This document shows, in pieces, positions 63,178 to 64,000 of a stretch of 64,000 nucleotides of DNA. The DNA is from Streptomyces sp. ADI96-02 (GTDB lineage: Bacteria; Actinomycetota; Actinomycetes; Streptomycetales; Streptomycetaceae): NCBI RefSeq assembly GCF_003846185.1, contig NZ_ML123034.1, positions 3,318,622 through 3,382,621 on the forward strand. The letters run 5' to 3'. The position numbers and the translations under genes are program-made. Numbering within the stretch: position 1 is the first letter of the stretch; each line of letters begins with the position of its first letter. Below the pieces are notes generated by a model that did not search any database, was not told where the DNA came from, and was given only the letters and a program-made list of their open reading frames with translations.

Positions 63178-64000
63178 TCAGCTCAGTGTCACCTGACGGT
63201 TGGTGAGGCCACCGCGGGCGCGCCGCTCCTCGGCGGTGAGCGGCACGTCGGACGCGAGGGCGGTCGCCAGCCGTTCGGCGAACGCGACGGCGGGCTTCTC
63301 GCAGGCCTCCGCGCCCATCGAACTCGGCAGGTCCCAGACCGGGACCACGAGCCCGTGCGCCCGGAACGAGCCGACCAGCCGGGTGTCCTCGCCGAGCGAC
63401 GAAGTGCCCGCGGCGTGCAGCCGGGCGAGCGCGTCGAGCAGCTGCTCCTCGGGGTGCCGCATGACCCAGCGCAGGTGGTTCTTCTCCGGGGTCTCGCACC
63501 AGTAGGCGGCGTCGACGCCGGACAGCAGCGTGGTCGGGATGGCGGCGGCGTTGGCCCGCTCCAGCGAGGCCGACACCTCGGGGTCGGCGTGGTCGGCGTC
63601 CGGCACCCAGAACTCGAATCCCGTGTGGACGACCGGCTCGAAGGCGGCGTCCGGGTCGAGCAGGTCCTGGAGCCGCGGACCGTCGGCCGGCACGCGGCGG
63701 GCGGTGACCGGGGAGCCGGGCTCGGCCTCCAGGGCGCGCTGGAGGGTGTCCGCCAGGTCGCGGCTGAGGTCGCCGGAAGAGGTGTCGTTCTGCAGGGCGA
63801 GCAGCACCGAACCGTCGTCCCGGCGCAGGGCCGGCCACGCCATCGGCAGGACCGTCGCGAGCGTCACCGACGGAACGCCCTCCGGCAGTCCGCCCTTCAG
63901 CGTCAGCTCGACCGTGGCGGCGGGCACCAGTTCGCGCAGCGCGACCCAGTCGCTCTCCCCGGCGAGACCTTCGAAGGGACGGTGGACGAGCTCGGTCACG
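63178..64000 (-). CDS. DUF5926 family protein, 3' part only
   Basis: The 274 codons read to the window edge. Conserved blocks as I remember them from this family are SDWVALRELVPAATVELTLKGGLPEGVPSVTLATVLPMAWPALRRDDGS (in pieces), EFWVPDAD, YWCETPEKNHLRWVM and the C-terminus RRARGGLTNRQVTLS. Full-length proteins begin with a short SEC-C metal-binding motif, which would lie beyond 64,000. Function unknown; common and conserved in streptomycetes. Confidence 0.85.
   Translation of the reverse strand, partial: VTELVHRPFEGLAGESDWVALRELVPAATVELTLKGGLPEGVPSVTLATVLPMAWPALRRDDGSVLLALQNDTSSGDLSRDLADTLQRALEAEPGSPVTARRVPADGPRLQDLLDPDAAFEPVVHTGFEFWVPDADHADPEVSASLERANAAAIPTTLLSGVDAAYWCETPEKNHLRWVMRHPEEQLLDALARLHAAGTSSLGEDTRLVGSFRAHGLVVPVWDLPSSMGAEACEKPAVAFAERLATALASDVPLTAEERRARGGLTNRQVTLS

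Overview
The window is high-GC chromosomal DNA from a Streptomyces, in the conserved core close to oriC. The evidence is the gene content and order (rpsR-rplI, dnaB, ssgR-ssgA, thiC behind a TPP riboswitch, cydABDC, serS, pheA and a copper-trafficking/dtpA cluster), five perfect copies of the Streptomyces ParB site parS, and four intergenic clusters of DnaA boxes. I see no tRNA or rRNA gene, no CRISPR array, no intact insertion sequence and no biosynthetic cluster.

Layout. 1-0.6 kb: end of rpsR, then rplI. 0.6-4.1 kb: terminator, two parS sites, a MATE exporter, a DnaA-box cluster and dnaB. 4.2-6.5 kb: a GbsR/MarR-like regulator divergent from a DUF4097 gene, which is followed by the wreck of a DrrA/DrrB-type ABC exporter. 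6.5-14.7 kb: small metabolic and resistance genes (serine hydrolase, two GNATs, MarR plus MFS, HbpS-like, Nudix, PLP enzyme, holin-like membrane protein, cupin), with parS at 7.9 and 12.0 kb. 15.4-16.7 kb: the developmental pair ssgR-ssgA. 16.8-24.5 kb: YibE/F, TPP riboswitch-thiC, a 16-bp repeat tract, DUF805, a membrane protein, a metallophosphatase and a LacI regulator. 24.9-34.3 kb: an aminotransferase, then the cytochrome bd operon cydA-cydB-cydDC with a Rex operator, then a DevS-like double-GAF histidine kinase. 34.4-41 kb: HAD hydrolase, an unrecognised gene next to a CcbP fragment, an LLM oxidoreductase, and an EphD-like hydrolase/SDR fusion coupled to a MerR regulator. 41-45 kb: a four-gene ABC transporter operon whose last gene appears frameshifted. 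45-50 kb: a HTH/coiled-coil protein, serS-HAD and pheA. 50.4-57.3 kb: a small secreted repeat protein and the operon ycnI-sco-PCuAC-copCD-dtpA. 57.6-64 kb: an anti-sigma-type ATPase, an Xaa-Pro aminopeptidase, an atypical SpoIIE-type phosphatase, a prim-pol domain protein, an orphan terminator that may end a small RNA, and the 3' part of a DUF5926 gene.

How the parts fit. Respiration: the bd oxidase genes, their assembly exporter, a Rex site and a possible redox-sensing kinase sit together. Copper: the five-gene operon should pass copper through extracytoplasmic chaperones and make a Tat-exported DyP peroxidase. Development: ssgR-ssgA, and probably the copper genes. Chromosome biology: parS and DnaA boxes are spread through the intergenic spaces.

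The most interesting observations are an 11-codon ORF whose stop overlaps the cydD start inside a parS site, the degenerate DnaA-box repeat array at 40,988-41,098, the decayed exporter behind an intact operator region, a phosphatase that lacks a metal-binding aspartate, the secreted four-repeat protein, and the orphan terminator near 63.0 kb. Several genes overlap by GTGA, which suggests translational coupling. All identities come from reading translated sequence against remembered families; no database search was run.
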